A DNA stretch of 14,404 bases. Origin: Desulfobacterales bacterium (GTDB lineage: Bacteria > Desulfobacterota > Desulfobacteria > Desulfobacterales > Desulfobacteraceae). The stretch spans positions 1 through 14,404 of the forward strand of contig JAKSBO010000354.1 of the NCBI GenBank assembly GCA_022361095.1. The letters are read 5' to 3'. The notes beneath the pieces were generated by a model. That model saw only the letters and a list, made by a program, of their open reading frames with translations, searched no databases and was not told the origin of the DNA. The translations under genes were made by a program, and so were the position numbers. How positions within the stretch are numbered: the stretch's first letter is position 1; every line of letters begins with the position of its first letter. Shown one piece after another: positions 1-8,458 of this stretch.

Positions 1-722
1 ATCAGTTTCAAACAAAATTTAAGCAATAAACTGCGGCCTGATTTTGGCGGATCCAACACAAATTCATTAAACATAATGAACAGTTATACAAATGCCTATC
101 AGGCCATAAAATTTACCGGTGGCATTTTAAGCGTATCATTGCAGTAGGTTGAACTGAACCCGGCAGACATCGCTACCAAAATTCACCTGAGGCCCGGTTC
201 GTATGCCCAAATATCCATCTGCGATAATGGCCCCGGAATACCCAAAAAAAATTCTGGACAGGATTTTTTGAGCCATACGTTACAACCAAATAGAAAGACG
301 ACGGAACCGGGCTCGGCCTTTCGACAGTGCATGGCATTGTTACCGGGCTGAAAAATGGCGTCAGCGTTTACAGCGACCCCGGGAAACAAACCACCTTTCA
401 AATTAGTTTACCGGTGGTTCGCGCTTGGGAAGACGCCGTTCAAAACAAACGATATCAAGAGCCCCCCCAAAAAAACGAACGGTTACTTTTTGTTGATGAA
501 GAAGAACTGCCGGACGATGCAACCAAGCCGATTCTTAAAGATATCGGATACCAGGTAACGGATATGACAAACAGAAGTATTTGCCTGGAAAACGCATCAC
601 AATTGGCCGGTTTCAGCAAAAGCCGTCTGTATGCCTTAGGTTCATTATTTATTTTACTTCCAGAAGGTCACAGCCCTCTGGTTTCAACAGCATTGGCCCT
701 GAAGCCCGGATATTTAATTTAG
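1..722 (+). pseudogene. Decayed C-terminal part of a hybrid sensor histidine kinase (HATPase plus receiver remnant)
   Basis: Pieces of a histidine kinase ATPase domain can be read in order, but only by changing frame. DPTQIH is at 50-67. NIMNSYTNAYQAI (N box) starts at 70. ISICDNGPGIP (G1 box) ends at about 243. FEPYVTTK ends at 290, and GTGLGLSTVHGIVTG (G2 box) runs from 303. Lesions seen: frame changes near 49 and near 68, a TAG at 145-147, one extra A in the A8 run at 244-251, one extra T in the T6 run at 264-269, and a TAG at 291-293. From 327 a single frame stays open to 722. It reads the end of the ATPase domain and then the start of a receiver domain (LLFVDEEELPDDATKPIL), with an EE where the acidic pocket should be. 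After about 575 the receiver similarity fades; a segment near 600 (LAGFSKS) may be a shifted or deleted receiver remnant. The 5' part of the gene lies outside the window. Intact relatives would be membrane or cytoplasmic two-component kinases. This copy cannot make a full kinase. Confidence 0.82.
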
Positions 723-810
723 GCGACACGCCCAATGATTAGACCGATATAGGTAACGTTGTAAAAAGATAATAAAAAGACAAGGTTGATGAATAATAAG
801 GAGACAAAAA

Positions 811-2811
811 ATGAATTGGGAAAATTTATCATTAAGAATAAAATTGGTCAGTGGGTTTTCCATTATGATCGTACTGCTTCTTGGGGTTTCACTTGTCGGT
901 TTCTGGTCTTTGGGCAATGCGTCAAAAGGGTTTACCGAATACCGTGAAATGGCAAGGGACACCAATCTTGCCGGGCGGCTGCAGGCCAATATGCTCATGG
1001 TCCGGATGAATGTTAAAAATTATCTGATCTCCGGGACCCAGGAGTCCTTAAAGGCGTTTCATAAACGCTGGGAAATGATGATGGCGTTTCAATCCCAGGC
1101 CCAGAGTGAAATTCAGAATCCTGAGCGAGCCAAAAAAATTGATACGATTTCAGTGGGTTTGGCAGATTACCAACAAGGGTTTGACCAGGTGGTCAATTAC
1201 AAACGCGCGCGAAATCAAATGGTAAATGAAACCCTGAACGTCAACGGCCCGATCATGGAAAAAGCGTTAACAGGCATTATGATTTCGGCCTATGATGACG
1301 GGGACTTAACCGCCTCTTACTATACCGGGCTTGCCATGAAGCATGTATTGCTGGCAAGGCTCTATATGGCTAAATTCCTGGATACCAATGACCAGAGTGC
1401 TGTGAACAGAGTTCATCAAGAATTTGATAACATGGTTAAAAATCTGGATATTCTGGACAGAGAACTGGAAAATCCAAAGCGCAGGGAACTGCTGGCCACG
1501 GTGAAGAATGCAGAAACACTATATTCCGAAGCCTTTGATAAACTCGTTAAAACAATATTTAATCGAAATGATGTCATTGACAATACACTGGACCGTATCG
1601 GTCCTGAGGTGGCGGGACTTGTTGAAGAGGTAAAGCTGGATATAAAAAAAGTTCAGGATGAAATCGGTCCAAGACTGCAGTCTTTCAACAAAAAAGCTGT
1701 AACGACCATTGTTGTTGCCAGTTTTGTTGCTGTCATACTCGGCATCATCATTGTAATCTTCATTACCCGGAGTGTCATGGGGCAGTTGGGAAGCGACCCC
1801 GGGGAAATCGCTGAGATTGCCAATAAAATCGCCAATGGCAATCTTAAGATCGATTTTCATGAAGCAGCCTCAATGAATAAGGGGGTCTATGCCAGCATGA
1901 AGCATATGACCCAAAATCTTTCCAAAATGATCAAGGATCTTACATCAGGGGTTCAGACCCTTGACACATCTTCAGCAGATTTGTCCAATGTTTCCGAACA
2001 AATGGCTTCCAATGTTGAGCAGACGGCTGAGCGGTCAAACAATGTGGCAGCATCTTCCGAAGAGATGTCCACCAATATGAGCAGTGTCGCAGCGGCAACA
2101 GAACAAACCACAGCCAATATCCAGACCATTGTTGCAGCGATTGAGGAGATGTCTTCCACCATCAATGAAATCGCTACCAATACGTCCAAGGGCAGTGAGA
2201 CCACCGCAAAGGCGGTAGAAACGGCAACCCATGTATCCGCCAAGGTGGATGAGCTTGGTAAAGCGGCCGCTGAAATCAGTAAAGTAACCGAAACCATTTC
2301 CGATATTTCAGAGCAGACCAACCTTCTGGCTTTAAACGCAACCATTGAGGCAGCAAGGGCCGGTGACGCCGGTAAAGGGTTTGCCGTTGTGGCAGGCGAG
2401 ATCAAGGCCCTTGCCCAGCAAACCGCTGAAGCAACCAATGAAATCAACTCAAGGATTTCCGGGGTACAATCCACAACCCAGGAATCGGTGTCAGCCATTG
2501 AATCCATTGTGGATATTATTAATGAGATCAATGAGATTGTATCTACAGTCGCTTCAGCCATTGAAGAGCAATCTTCAACCACCCAGGAAATCTCCAGCAA
2601 CATCAGCCAGGCCGCTTCCGGAGTGAATGAAGTCAATGAAAATGTCAACCAGGTGTCTGCAGTGGTTGCAGAGGTGAACATGGATATTAATCAGGTAAAC
2701 CAGGCTACGGATGAGGTAAAAACCGGTGGGCTGCAGGTCTCGTCCAGCGCTGCAAAATTAACCGAGCTGGCCGGAAATCTAAAAAAGATGGTTGATCAGT
2801 TCACCGTTTAA
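811..2811 (+). CDS. Methyl-accepting chemotaxis protein with HBM-like periplasmic sensor
   Basis: Transmembrane chemoreceptor of 666 residues that would signal to CheA/CheW. The N-terminus has a short cytoplasmic stretch and TM1 at about 12-34. A long, almost entirely helical periplasmic region follows (about 35-295). Its size and pattern suggest the helical bimodular (HBM) fold known from McpS-type receptors for organic acids; this assignment is an inference. TM2 is at about 298-317 and a HAMP domain at about 319-371, with the [17 protein letters not shown] pattern. The cytoplasmic signalling domain fills the rest. The conserved hairpin tip is at about 500-525 ([20 protein letters not shown]). 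Methylation-helix segments rich in EE, QQ and EQ pairs lie on both sides. The C-terminus ends MVDQFTV, with no NWETF-type CheR/CheB tether. The start is well supported: AAGGAG at 798-803, 7 bases before the ATG. The gene is intact, unlike the kinase remnant upstream, and is followed by a hairpin, so it is probably transcribed alone. The ligand cannot be told from sequence. Confidence 0.93.
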   Translation: MNWENLSLRIKLVSGFSIMIVLLLGVSLVGFWSLGNASKGFTEYREMARDTNLAGRLQANMLMVRMNVKNYLISGTQESLKAFHKRWEMMMAFQSQAQSEIQNPERAKKIDTISVGLADYQQGFDQVVNYKRARNQMVNETLNVNGPIMEKALTGIMISAYDDGDLTASYYTGLAMKHVLLARLYMAKFLDTNDQSAVNRVHQEFDNMVKNLDILDRELENPKRRELLATVKNAETLYSEAFDKLVKTIFNRNDVIDNTLDRIGPEVAGLVEEVKLDIKKVQDEIGPRLQSFNKKAVTTIVVASFVAVILGIIIVIFITRSVMGQLGSDPGEIAEIANKIANGNLKIDFHEAASMNKGVYASMKHMTQNLSKMIKDLTSGVQTLDTSSADLSNVSEQMASNVEQTAERSNNVAASSEEMSTNMSSVAAATEQTTANIQTIVAAIEEMSSTINEIATNTSKGSETTAKAVETATHVSAKVDELGKAAAEISKVTETISDISEQTNLLALNATIEAARAGDAGKGFAVVAGEIKALAQQTAEATNEINSRISGVQSTTQESVSAIESIVDIINEINEIVSTVASAIEEQSSTTQEISSNISQAASGVNEVNENVNQVSAVVAEVNMDINQVNQATDEVKTGGLQVSSSAAKLTELAGNLKKMVDQFTV

Positions 2812-2841
2812 ACGGATAACGCTGCCGGTTGTTTTTTCTAA

Positions 2842-2878
2842 GAAAGATCTGTGTAATTCGCACAGATCTTTCAATTTT
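2842..2878 (+). terminator. Probable intrinsic terminator after the chemoreceptor gene
   Basis: Perfect 12-bp inverted repeat: GAAAGATCTGTG (2842-2853), loop TAATTCG, CACAGATCTTTC (2861-2872), followed by AATTTT. It lies 30 bases after the MCP stop codon. The U tract is short and interrupted, and the stem is only moderately GC-rich, so termination may be partial. Confidence 0.65.
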
Positions 2879-2884
2879 CGTTGT

Positions 2885-2920
2885 GGGCTGCGCCTGGGTG
2901 TTAATAAACCAGGTCAGCCC
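2885..2920. other. Second stem-loop in the intergenic region
   Basis: Imperfect inverted repeat: GGGCTG-cg-CCTGG at 2885-2897 pairs with CCAGG-t-CAGCCC at 2909-2920 around an 11-base AT-rich loop. No T run follows on the plus strand. It may be a backup terminator, a transcript-end stabiliser, or chance. Confidence 0.35.
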
Positions 2921-3300
2921 GTGACTGTTAACAGATCCCCCCTTCTTCTTTCATGTCGATCATGCTTTCAAAAAAACGGCTTGTGTCATCAAAAAGGGTT
3001 TTATGATTTTTGTGCTCTCCGTGACAGGCCTTGTGAGCGAGCCCGGCAGCAAGCCCATCATTGCCGAGGCAAAGATTGCCAAACATCATCCATCCCAAAT
3101 CAGCGGCTCACGGTATCCCCAAAAAGCAAGTTTACGCTGAGGTTCAATTGATTGGCAGCGGCCTGTACGCAACCAGGGACAAGATGACATATAAAATTGA
3201 AGTGTTAAAGGCTCTGACCTTCTGCCGTAATCCCCGCACCCCCATTTTCTCCGGTGACAGCTCCCGCCCAAATTTCAAATTCTTGATATTTTTTATTTTA
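2921..3300. other. Intergenic stretch with no recognisable gene
   Basis: About 380 bases with no open frame that I recognise and no convincing ribosome binding site. Some translated pieces look protein-like, for example YAEVQLIGSGLYATRDKMTY from about 3132 and SVTGLVSEPGSKPII from about 3016. They lie in different frames and are interrupted, so this may be the worn remnant of a gene, or simply chance. I see no tRNA, repeat or mobile-element ends. Both strands were read. Confidence 0.4.
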
Positions 3301-3330
3301 TGAAGTCAAAACCCACTTTCAAATCTGCTC

Positions 3331-3396
3331 TTGACTTAACGTTTACATTACAATACAAATGAGTTATCCAAATGGTTAACTTGTTTGGATTATAAT
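3331..3396 (+). promoter_or_regulatory. Candidate promoters for the RND efflux operon
   Basis: Two sigma-70-like possibilities. P1: TTGACT (3331-3336), 17-base spacer, TACAAA (3354-3359). P2: a perfect TATAAT at 3391-3396, but with only a poor -35 element (around 3367-3373). For P2, transcription would start near 3403, giving a leader of about 24 bases that still contains the ribosome binding site. The inverted repeat at 3366-3390 lies just downstream of P1 and over the -35 region of P2, so either promoter could be controlled from it. No experiment supports a choice. Confidence 0.45.
3366..3390. promoter_or_regulatory. Candidate TetR-family operator (inverted repeat) before the efflux operon
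   Basis: Perfect inverted repeat ATCCAAA-N11-TTTGGAT (3366-3372 and 3384-3390), a 25-base site. Its spacer contains the small palindrome GTTAAC almost at its centre. Its size and position over the promoter fit a TetR-type dimer site, and a TetR gene lies in the operon it would control. TGGTTAAC in the spacer recurs at 3399-3406 (see the direct repeat entry). That this regulator binds here is inference. Confidence 0.5.
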
Positions 3397-3406
3397 TTTG
3401 GTTAAC
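3373..3406 (+). repeat. Direct repeat TGGTTAAC in the pump promoter region
   Basis: TGGTTAAC occurs at 3373-3380 and 3399-3406, 26 bases apart start to start, one copy on each side of the TATAAT at 3391-3396. This could reflect a second half-site for a regulator or be chance in an AT-rich region. Confidence 0.4.
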
Positions 3407-3426
3407 AATATCAAGAGGACTATATA

Positions 3427-4581
3427 ATGAAACCCAGGTTATTGATTTTTATCTCCTTTCTTTTTTTGGCCGCATGTTCTGACAACGGCCTTCCTGATAA
3501 AAAAATGTCTGAAAAAATGCCCAAACCGGTATCCACGATACTCATCGGTGAAATAAACTCCTATGAAAGCCGGGTATTTTCAGGCGTAATTCAATCTTCT
3601 GACAAAACCGATCTTAGTTTTGAAGTCACAGGGAAAGTAGAGGCGGTTCATTTTAAGCTTGGTCAAGGATTTGAGAAGGGTCAGCCCCTGGCAAAACTGG
3701 ATCAGATTAATTACCGCCTTGCCGTGAAAGAACGTGAAGGGCAGCTCGCAGAAGCAAAGGCAAGGCTTTTGGAAGCACGCAGTGATTTTGAACGCAAACG
3801 GGCCCTGGTGCAGGAAGGGGCTGTATCGCGCTCGCAGTTTGATACGTCAAAATCTGAATTTGACACGTTAAAAAATCAGGTTGATATCGCACAAGCCCGC
3901 CTCGGTATTGCCAAAGAAGATTTGGCCGATACAATCCTTAAAGCCCCATATAAAGGTACGGTGGCAGCCCGGTTTATTGAACCTTCCCAAACCATAAGCC
4001 CCAATACCCCTGCCTTTACCGTGCAAGGAGATAACGGTCTGGAGGTGTCTGTACTTGTTCCCGAAAGCTTGCTTTCATCGTTGTCTGTGGGGAAAAATGC
4101 CGATGTTAAGGTCAAGGCCGTTGATATGAATTTTAAAGCCGCTGTCACTGAATTGGGAACAGCGGCGGAAAAAGCCAATTCTTTTCCTGTGGTTTTAAAA
4201 ATTTCATCTGAAAATACCGCAAATGTCAAATCAGGCATGAGCGCCGAGGTCACATTCAAGCTGGACCGGAATATTGATTCAACCCAGGGAGTTAAGCTTC
4301 CTGTAGGTGCATTTATAGCCGGCGGCAGCAGTGGTCACTTTATTTTTAAAGTTGTGCCTGCCGAAGAGAAGAGCGGCAAACAGGAATACGGCATGAACGA
4401 GCCGTCTGGATTTATTGTTCAAAAAACGCCTGTTCAAATTGTGCGGTTATTTGATCAGCACGCCGTTGTCCGGGGTGACTTGCGCAAAGGAGAACGCATC
4501 GTTGACAGGGGACTTGCCTTTTTGAGCGACGGGAAACGCGTCAGCCCCATCAGTAAAAATGTAGCGCGGTATAATCCGTAA
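3427..4581 (+). CDS. RND efflux periplasmic adaptor subunit (membrane fusion lipoprotein)
   Basis: Periplasmic adaptor of 384 residues that would join the RND transporter to the outer-membrane channel. The N-terminus is a lipoprotein signal: hydrophobic residues 4-16 and a lipobox LAAC with the lipidated Cys at 17, followed by Ser-Asp. An anchor in the inner membrane would be usual for this family. Residues about 60-94 form the first half of the lipoyl/barrel-sandwich domain (GKVEAVHFKLGQGFEKGQPL). Residues about 95-168 form the alpha-helical hairpin, with coiled-coil repeats rich in A, E, K and R. The second lipoyl half follows (LKAPYKGTVAARFIEPSQTI), then a beta-barrel and a membrane-proximal domain to the C-terminus. 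Length is normal for the HlyD/AcrA-type family. The start is supported by AAGAGGA at 3413-3419, 7 bases before the ATG. It is the first gene of the operon, 30 bases before the transporter. There is one adaptor only, unlike TriABC-type systems, which have two. Confidence 0.93.
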   Translation: MKPRLLIFISFLFLAACSDNGLPDKKMSEKMPKPVSTILIGEINSYESRVFSGVIQSSDKTDLSFEVTGKVEAVHFKLGQGFEKGQPLAKLDQINYRLAVKEREGQLAEAKARLLEARSDFERKRALVQEGAVSRSQFDTSKSEFDTLKNQVDIAQARLGIAKEDLADTILKAPYKGTVAARFIEPSQTISPNTPAFTVQGDNGLEVSVLVPESLLSSLSVGKNADVKVKAVDMNFKAAVTELGTAAEKANSFPVVLKISSENTANVKSGMSAEVTFKLDRNIDSTQGVKLPVGAFIAGGSSGHFIFKVVPAEEKSGKQEYGMNEPSGFIVQKTPVQIVRLFDQHAVVRGDLRKGERIVDRGLAFLSDGKRVSPISKNVARYNP

Positions 4582-4611
4582 AAAAACAACGTTAAGAAAG
4601 AAAGTTTTAAC

Positions 4612-7600
4612 ATGCCGAGTATTTCAAAAATTGCACTGAAACATAACCGTTTGATGCTGGCGGTGGTTATTGGTTTGATGCTGTTTGGCATCGTCAGCTA
4701 CCAGCAGCTTCCCGCCCAGGAAGACCCGAAAATCACCATCAGGGAAGCCGTTATCACAACCAATTACCCCGGCATGCCGGCGGAAAAGATCGAACTCCTT
4801 GTTACGAAAACCATTGAGGAGGCAATCCGTAAACTGCCGCAGATCCATGAAATTCGTTCCGTTTCCATGCCGGGAACATCAATCATCCATGCGGAGACAG
4901 TCCAGACAGTTCCCGGGGAAGAGCTTTCCCAGGTTTGGGATGAACTCCGCAATGAAATAGAGGCTGTTCAAGGCGGACTGCCCCAGGGCACAGGCCCCTA
5001 TATCATCAATGATGATTTTGGCGATGTGGCCGTTTTAACGGTGGCCTTGGTAGCTGACGAAAGTTTCGGCATGGGAGAACGCCAGGACATGGCCCAGCAC
5101 ATTGCCGATATGATGTTTAAAGTCGATGGCGTGAAAAAAATCGACATCCTCGGGATTCAGGAAGAGCGCATCTTTATTGAAACCTCAAACACCAAACTTG
5201 CACAGCTTGGCATCTCTCCCAATGAGTTGATCACTGCGATTCAAAATCAAAACATCATCCGGCCCGGAGGAATTATCGATGCAGACGGCCGGAACTTTAC
5301 AATCCAGCCCACAGGCAATTTCGACAGTGTTGAAGATATTCGTCAAGCCCTGATTTCTATTCCGGGGCAGGAGCAGACAATCGCACTTCAGGATATTGCC
5401 GATATCAAAAGGACAGTTATCGATCCGCCTTTACGCACAGCCTATTACAACGGCCGGCAAGCCATCGTGTTCGCCATTGCAAAAAACGACACATCCGATG
5501 TTCTGAAATTCACACCGGCCATGGAAGAGATGATTGCAAAAATAAATGCAGACATTCCTGCAGGTTATGAACTTCAGAACATAACGCGGCAGGCCGATGT
5601 GGTTAAAACCGCAGTCTATGGCGTCAGCCTCAATGTGGTTCAAACCCTGGTGATCGTTCTCATTGTGGTGATTATGTTCTTGGGGGTGCGCACGGGGCTG
5701 ATTGTCGGGTCCATTGTTCCGGGGGTTGTTTTAATTACACTCTCGATCATGAATTTCTGCGGTATCCCCCTTGAGCGTATGTCACTGGCAACACTTATCA
5801 TCGCGCTTGGCCTGCTTGTGGACAACGGGATTGTTGTTGCCGAAGATTTTAAAAAGCGGCTTGAAGAGGGCGAAAGGCGTGATGACGCCCTTGATAATGC
5901 AGGGGGAACACTTGCCGTTCCTTTATTGACCTCATCGCTGACAACCATCCTCGTTTTTTTGCCGCTGATGCTGGCCCAATCCAAATCCGGGGAATATACA
6001 CGCTCCATATCACTTGTTATTCTAATTTCACTGATGGTGTCATGGGTGTTGTGCCTGACAATGACACCCTATCTTTGCCACAAATTTATAAAAATCCCTA
6101 AAAAGGACGGCCGGAACAGGAAACCCGGAAAAGTCCAAAGCTTCTTTGACAACCTCAATCCTTTCTATGAGAAGACCCTTCGGACAACGATGAAAGCACG
6201 TCCTGTTTTTTTGATTTTAATCATCCTTTTATTTTTAACCGGCGGTTGGGCAATGGGTCTTGTGCCCGTCAAATTTTTTCCGGATTCTGACCGTTCCCAG
6301 GTTTTGATTTATCTTGACATGCCTGCCGGAACATCAATGCGCGAGACCGATTCGACCATACAGGAAATATGCACACGCATCCAAGATAAAAAACGCTTTC
6401 CCCACATTGAAAAATTTGCAGCCTATGGCGGATTCGGCGGTCCGCGTTTTGTGTTGTCGCTTACGCCCATTGACCAGGAACCGTCAAAAGGATTTTTTAT
6501 GATCGATGTGGGAGCGCGTGAACATGCCGAACAGACCATCAAAGAGATCCGCAAAATGCTGGAAACCGAATTCCCAAATGTTTTCGGCCGGGTGACAAAA
6601 ATGTTTTTGGGGCCGTCCGACTCTTCGTTGATAGAGGTACAAATTAAAGGGCCCCAAGAAAATTATATTTATGACATCGCCAAACAGATTGAAGGGCTTC
6701 TGGATGATATTGACGGGGCCTATGATATCAAGAATAACTGGGAGAACCGCGTTACGGAAATCCAAATCAGGGTCAACCAGCAAAACGCCCGGCGTGCAGG
6801 CGTCAGCTCATTTGATATTGCCCAGTCCCTGCAAACCTATTTTTCAGGGCGGGGGATAACGGAATTCCGTGAAGGCGATGATATTTTCCCAATCGTTTTA
6901 CGTGCAAAAGACAGTGAACGTTTTGACCTCGACCGTATTCAAAGCGTCAATGTCTATTCCCAATCGCGTGATGCCAATGTACCGCTGATGCAGGTGGCTG
7001 ATGTCAATCTTAAAACAGCGTTTGCCCGCAAAGCCCGGGAAAACTTGTTCAGAACCATCACTGTCGAGGCCAAAAACCGCATTATGTCCGCAGAAAACAT
7101 GGCGCCGCTGCTGGAGCCGGGGCTTGAAAAAATCCGGGAAAGCCTGCCCCCGGCATACGAGATCGAATATGACGGCGTGATTCAGGATTCAAAGGAGTCA
7201 AAAGCCTCGCTGAATGCCAATCTGCCTTTGTGTTTGGCAATCATCGTTATTCTGCTCATCGGCCAGTTCAGATCATTCCGCCGCGCCGGAATCATCCTCA
7301 TGACGGTCCCTCTCATCATTATCGGGGCGTCGGCAGGGCTTCTGACCATGCGGGCCAATTTTGGTTTCATGGAGATCCTGGGCCTTTATGCCTTGGCCGG
7401 AATTATTATCAACAATGCCATTGTTCTCATCGACCGGATCGATATCGAACGCAGGGAATTGCTTGATCATGAAAATGAAAAAGAGTTAAGCGCTGAAGAA
7501 CGAAACCAAAATAATTACGAAGCGGTGATCAGCGCATCCGTCCGCCGCCTGCGTCCGATTGTCATGTCAACCACAACCACAATTCTCGGTCTGATGCCGC

Positions 7601-7782
7601 TGATATTGTCAAAAGATGCATTATTCTACGGTCTGGCCAGCGCCATATCCTTCGGCCTGGCTGTGGGTACGGTCTTCACCCTGGGGTTCGTACCCGTGCT
7701 TTACACTTATTTTTTCAAGCTAAAACCAACGCCTGAAGACAAACATCCCGGGAATAAGGGGGATCACGCGTATGCCAATTAA
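4612..7782 (+). CDS. RND-family efflux transporter, inner-membrane permease
   Basis: Proton-driven export pump subunit of 1056 residues, the usual length for hydrophobe/amphiphile RND transporters. TM1 is near residues 12-32. The first large periplasmic porter/docking loop follows, then TM2-TM6 from about 340 to 500 and TM7 at about 530-550. A second periplasmic loop starts FFPDSDRSQV, and TM8-TM12 run from about 870 to 1040. The TM4 motif reads GLLVDNGIVVAEDF: Asp404 matches AcrB Asp407, but the AcrB Asp408 position is Asn405. In TM10, INNAIVLIDR puts Asn934 where AcrB has Lys940. The Arg of the RLRPIVMS segment is kept. The proton relay therefore differs from AcrB. I believe DN and NN variants occur in other branches of the family, so this does not imply a dead pump. 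The ribosome binding site is weak (AAGAAAG before 4612), hinting at coupling with the upstream gene. The gene overlaps the regulator by 11 bases. The substrate (drug, solvent, bile salt or lipid-like) cannot be deduced. Confidence 0.94.
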   Translation: MPSISKIALKHNRLMLAVVIGLMLFGIVSYQQLPAQEDPKITIREAVITTNYPGMPAEKIELLVTKTIEEAIRKLPQIHEIRSVSMPGTSIIHAETVQTVPGEELSQVWDELRNEIEAVQGGLPQGTGPYIINDDFGDVAVLTVALVADESFGMGERQDMAQHIADMMFKVDGVKKIDILGIQEERIFIETSNTKLAQLGISPNELITAIQNQNIIRPGGIIDADGRNFTIQPTGNFDSVEDIRQALISIPGQEQTIALQDIADIKRTVIDPPLRTAYYNGRQAIVFAIAKNDTSDVLKFTPAMEEMIAKINADIPAGYELQNITRQADVVKTAVYGVSLNVVQTLVIVLIVVIMFLGVRTGLIVGSIVPGVVLITLSIMNFCGIPLERMSLATLIIALGLLVDNGIVVAEDFKKRLEEGERRDDALDNAGGTLAVPLLTSSLTTILVFLPLMLAQSKSGEYTRSISLVILISLMVSWVLCLTMTPYLCHKFIKIPKKDGRNRKPGKVQSFFDNLNPFYEKTLRTTMKARPVFLILIILLFLTGGWAMGLVPVKFFPDSDRSQVLIYLDMPAGTSMRETDSTIQEICTRIQDKKRFPHIEKFAAYGGFGGPRFVLSLTPIDQEPSKGFFMIDVGAREHAEQTIKEIRKMLETEFPNVFGRVTKMFLGPSDSSLIEVQIKGPQENYIYDIAKQIEGLLDDIDGAYDIKNNWENRVTEIQIRVNQQNARRAGVSSFDIAQSLQTYFSGRGITEFREGDDIFPIVLRAKDSERFDLDRIQSVNVYSQSRDANVPLMQVADVNLKTAFARKARENLFRTITVEAKNRIMSAENMAPLLEPGLEKIRESLPPAYEIEYDGVIQDSKESKASLNANLPLCLAIIVILLIGQFRSFRRAGIILMTVPLIIIGASAGLLTMRANFGFMEILGLYALAGIIINNAIVLIDRIDIERRELLDHENEKELSAEERNQNNYEAVISASVRRLRPIVMSTTTTILGLMPLILSKDALFYGLASAISFGLAVGTVFTLGFVPVLYTYFFKLKPTPEDKHPGNKGDHAYAN

Positions 7783-8458
7783 AAACTACTTTTCGCCACA
7801 ACAACTCGAACGCATCAAAAACAGCAGCCGGGCCAGATCACTCATCGAAGCCGGTATGGATTTGTTTGGCGAATACGGACTCAAAGGGACAACCACGCGC
7901 ATGCTGTCTCACCATTCGGGGGCGAATCCGGCGGCTATTCCCTATTATTTCGGAAGTAAACAGGGGCTGTACATCGCAACAATCAACCATATTGTCGATA
8001 GCATTTTATCCATGACCAGCCCTTTTCTTGATACTGTAGAAAAGCGTCTTGAACAGGGATTGAACAAAAAAGAAGCCTTGGAACAATATCAGAATGTCAT
8101 GGAAGGATTTTGCACCTTATTCATTGAAGAAAACGGCGTTGAACGCTGGACAAATATGATTCTGCGGGAACACGTGGCGCCAACAGAGGCGTATGATATT
8201 TTTTATGACCGGTATTACGGCCGCAAACAAAAGATCATGCGCCGCCTTGTGGGCCTTATTCTTGATGAAGACGCCGGATCTGATGCAGTGATGATTAAAG
8301 TCCATGCGGTCTTTGGTCAAGCATTGGGGTTCTTAACCGCACGGGAGCCCCTAAGACGCGGTTTAAAGGGAAAAAAGCTCAGGAAAACCCATCACGAGGA
8401 GATGAAGCGAACAATCAGGCATAATATCCATGCGTCACTTGGAGGGGAAAAACTATGA
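7772..8458 (+). CDS. TetR/AcrR-family regulator, CecR/YbiH-like (DUF1956 C-terminal domain)
   Basis: Predicted DNA-binding repressor of 228 residues. The N-terminal helix-turn-helix spans about residues 18-64: ARSLIEAGMDLFGEYGLKGTTTRML, then the recognition helix region NPAAIPYYFGSKQGLY, a standard TetR signature. The C-terminal part contains ILREHVAPTEAYDIFYDRYY and later helices that resemble the DUF1956 ligand-binding domain of CecR (YbiH). The family match is from memory. The start is chosen because GGGGG lies about 9 bases before the ATG and the 11-base overlap with the transporter suggests translational coupling. The gene sits between the transporter and the outer-membrane channel rather than next to the promoter, so it would be made with the pump and could repress its own operon by negative feedback. 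The best candidate site is the inverted repeat at 3366-3390. The inducer is unknown. Being co-directional and overlapped on both sides, it is almost surely part of the operon. Confidence 0.9.
   Translation: MPIKNYFSPQQLERIKNSSRARSLIEAGMDLFGEYGLKGTTTRMLSHHSGANPAAIPYYFGSKQGLYIATINHIVDSILSMTSPFLDTVEKRLEQGLNKKEALEQYQNVMEGFCTLFIEENGVERWTNMILREHVAPTEAYDIFYDRYYGRKQKIMRRLVGLILDEDAGSDAVMIKVHAVFGQALGFLTAREPLRRGLKGKKLRKTHHEEMKRTIRHNIHASLGGEKL

Noticed and set aside
723..810. Possible flagellar-type (sigma-28) promoter before the chemoreceptor, from ACCGATAT at 743-750
   Set aside because: It resembles GCCGATAA, but no TAAA element stands at the required distance upstream.
1953..2681. A 242-codon open frame on the minus strand inside the chemoreceptor gene
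   Set aside because: It is the antisense shadow of the heptad-rich signalling domain. The plus-strand protein is clearly conserved and the minus product has low complexity.
3061..3303. An 80-codon open frame starting MPRQRLPN
   Set aside because: There is no ribosome binding site, no recognised domain and a tail of unlikely composition. At most it contains a fragment of a decayed gene.
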